From assembly GCA_902475375.1 (NCBI GenBank), contig CABRZC010000106.1, forward strand, positions 1-6,251: DNA of 6,251 bases, written 5' to 3'. The position numbers were made by a program, and so were the translations under genes. This document shows, piece after piece, positions 6,198 to 6,251 of the stretch; the stretch's first letter is position 1; each line of letters starts with the position of its first letter. The notes beneath the pieces were generated by a model. That model saw nothing but the letters and a program-made list of their open reading frames with translations. It was not told the origin of the DNA and did no database searches. The stretch comes from an uncultured Collinsella sp. GTDB lineage: Bacteria > Actinomycetota > Coriobacteriia > Coriobacteriales > Coriobacteriaceae.

Positions 6198-6251
6198 TTG
6201 ATTCCAGAACTAGTGGACATTGGAGCCAAAAGAAGGGTGCTTCCTCTGGGC
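6198..6251 (+). CDS. 5' end of a further gene (partial, unidentified)
   Basis: An open frame from TTG at 6198 runs off the right edge for 18 codons, giving MIPELVDIGAKRRVLPLG. It is preceded by GAGGTG at a good distance and lies 20 nt after wecB on the same strand, so it is probably the next gene of the operon. A start at TTG 6180 would add six residues. Base composition here is lower than in wecB and resembles the genes before it. The fragment shows no recognisable motif. It does not look like the Gly-rich nucleotide-binding start expected of a WecC-type UDP-ManNAc dehydrogenase, although 18 residues cannot exclude much. Confidence 0.5.
   Translation, partial: MIPELVDIGAKRRVLPLG

Overview
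The window lies inside a surface-polysaccharide (capsule/exopolysaccharide) biosynthesis cluster. All genes are on the + strand and packed almost without gaps. There are five complete genes and two genes cut by the window edges. In order they are: the last 32 codons of an unidentified gene; a Wzy-type repeat-unit polymerase; a Wzx-type flippase; a polysaccharide pyruvyl transferase; a two-cluster ferredoxin/FrhB-type oxidoreductase; a UDP-GlcNAc 2-epimerase (wecB/mnaA); and the probable first codons of a further gene. No RNA gene, CRISPR array, insertion sequence or convincing transcription terminator is visible, and no stretch of 300 bases lacks a gene.

Organism: the epimerase is GC-rich (40/60 and 43/60 G+C in two hand-counted lines). 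The other genes are near 50% (28/60 and 31/60 in two lines). TTG and GTG starts are common. A pyruvyl-transferase/FrhB-like pair beside Wzx/Wzy fits gut anaerobes. Together this suggests a fairly high-GC anaerobic actinobacterium of the Coriobacteriia (Collinsella/Olsenella-like), but that is inference and the genus is not settled.

How the genes work together: the epimerase would supply UDP-ManNAc. Glycosyltransferases, not identified in this window, would build a lipid-linked repeat unit on the cytoplasmic face. The pyruvyl transferase would add a pyruvate ketal, and the FrhB-like protein would carry out an unknown redox step. Wzx would flip the unit and Wzy would polymerise it outside the membrane. 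The junctions are an 8-nt overlap, a 1-nt overlap, direct abutment and a 1-nt gap, then 18 nt before wecB and 20 nt (or 2 nt) before the last gene. This looks like one translationally coupled operon.

Most notable signals: a perfect 7-bp hairpin that sequesters the Shine-Dalgarno sequence of the FrhB-like gene at the end of the pyruvyl-transferase gene; the sharp jump in base composition at wecB; the pairing of a redox enzyme of unknown role with a pyruvyl transferase; and a C7 tract in the flippase gene. I did not find a clearly new system.
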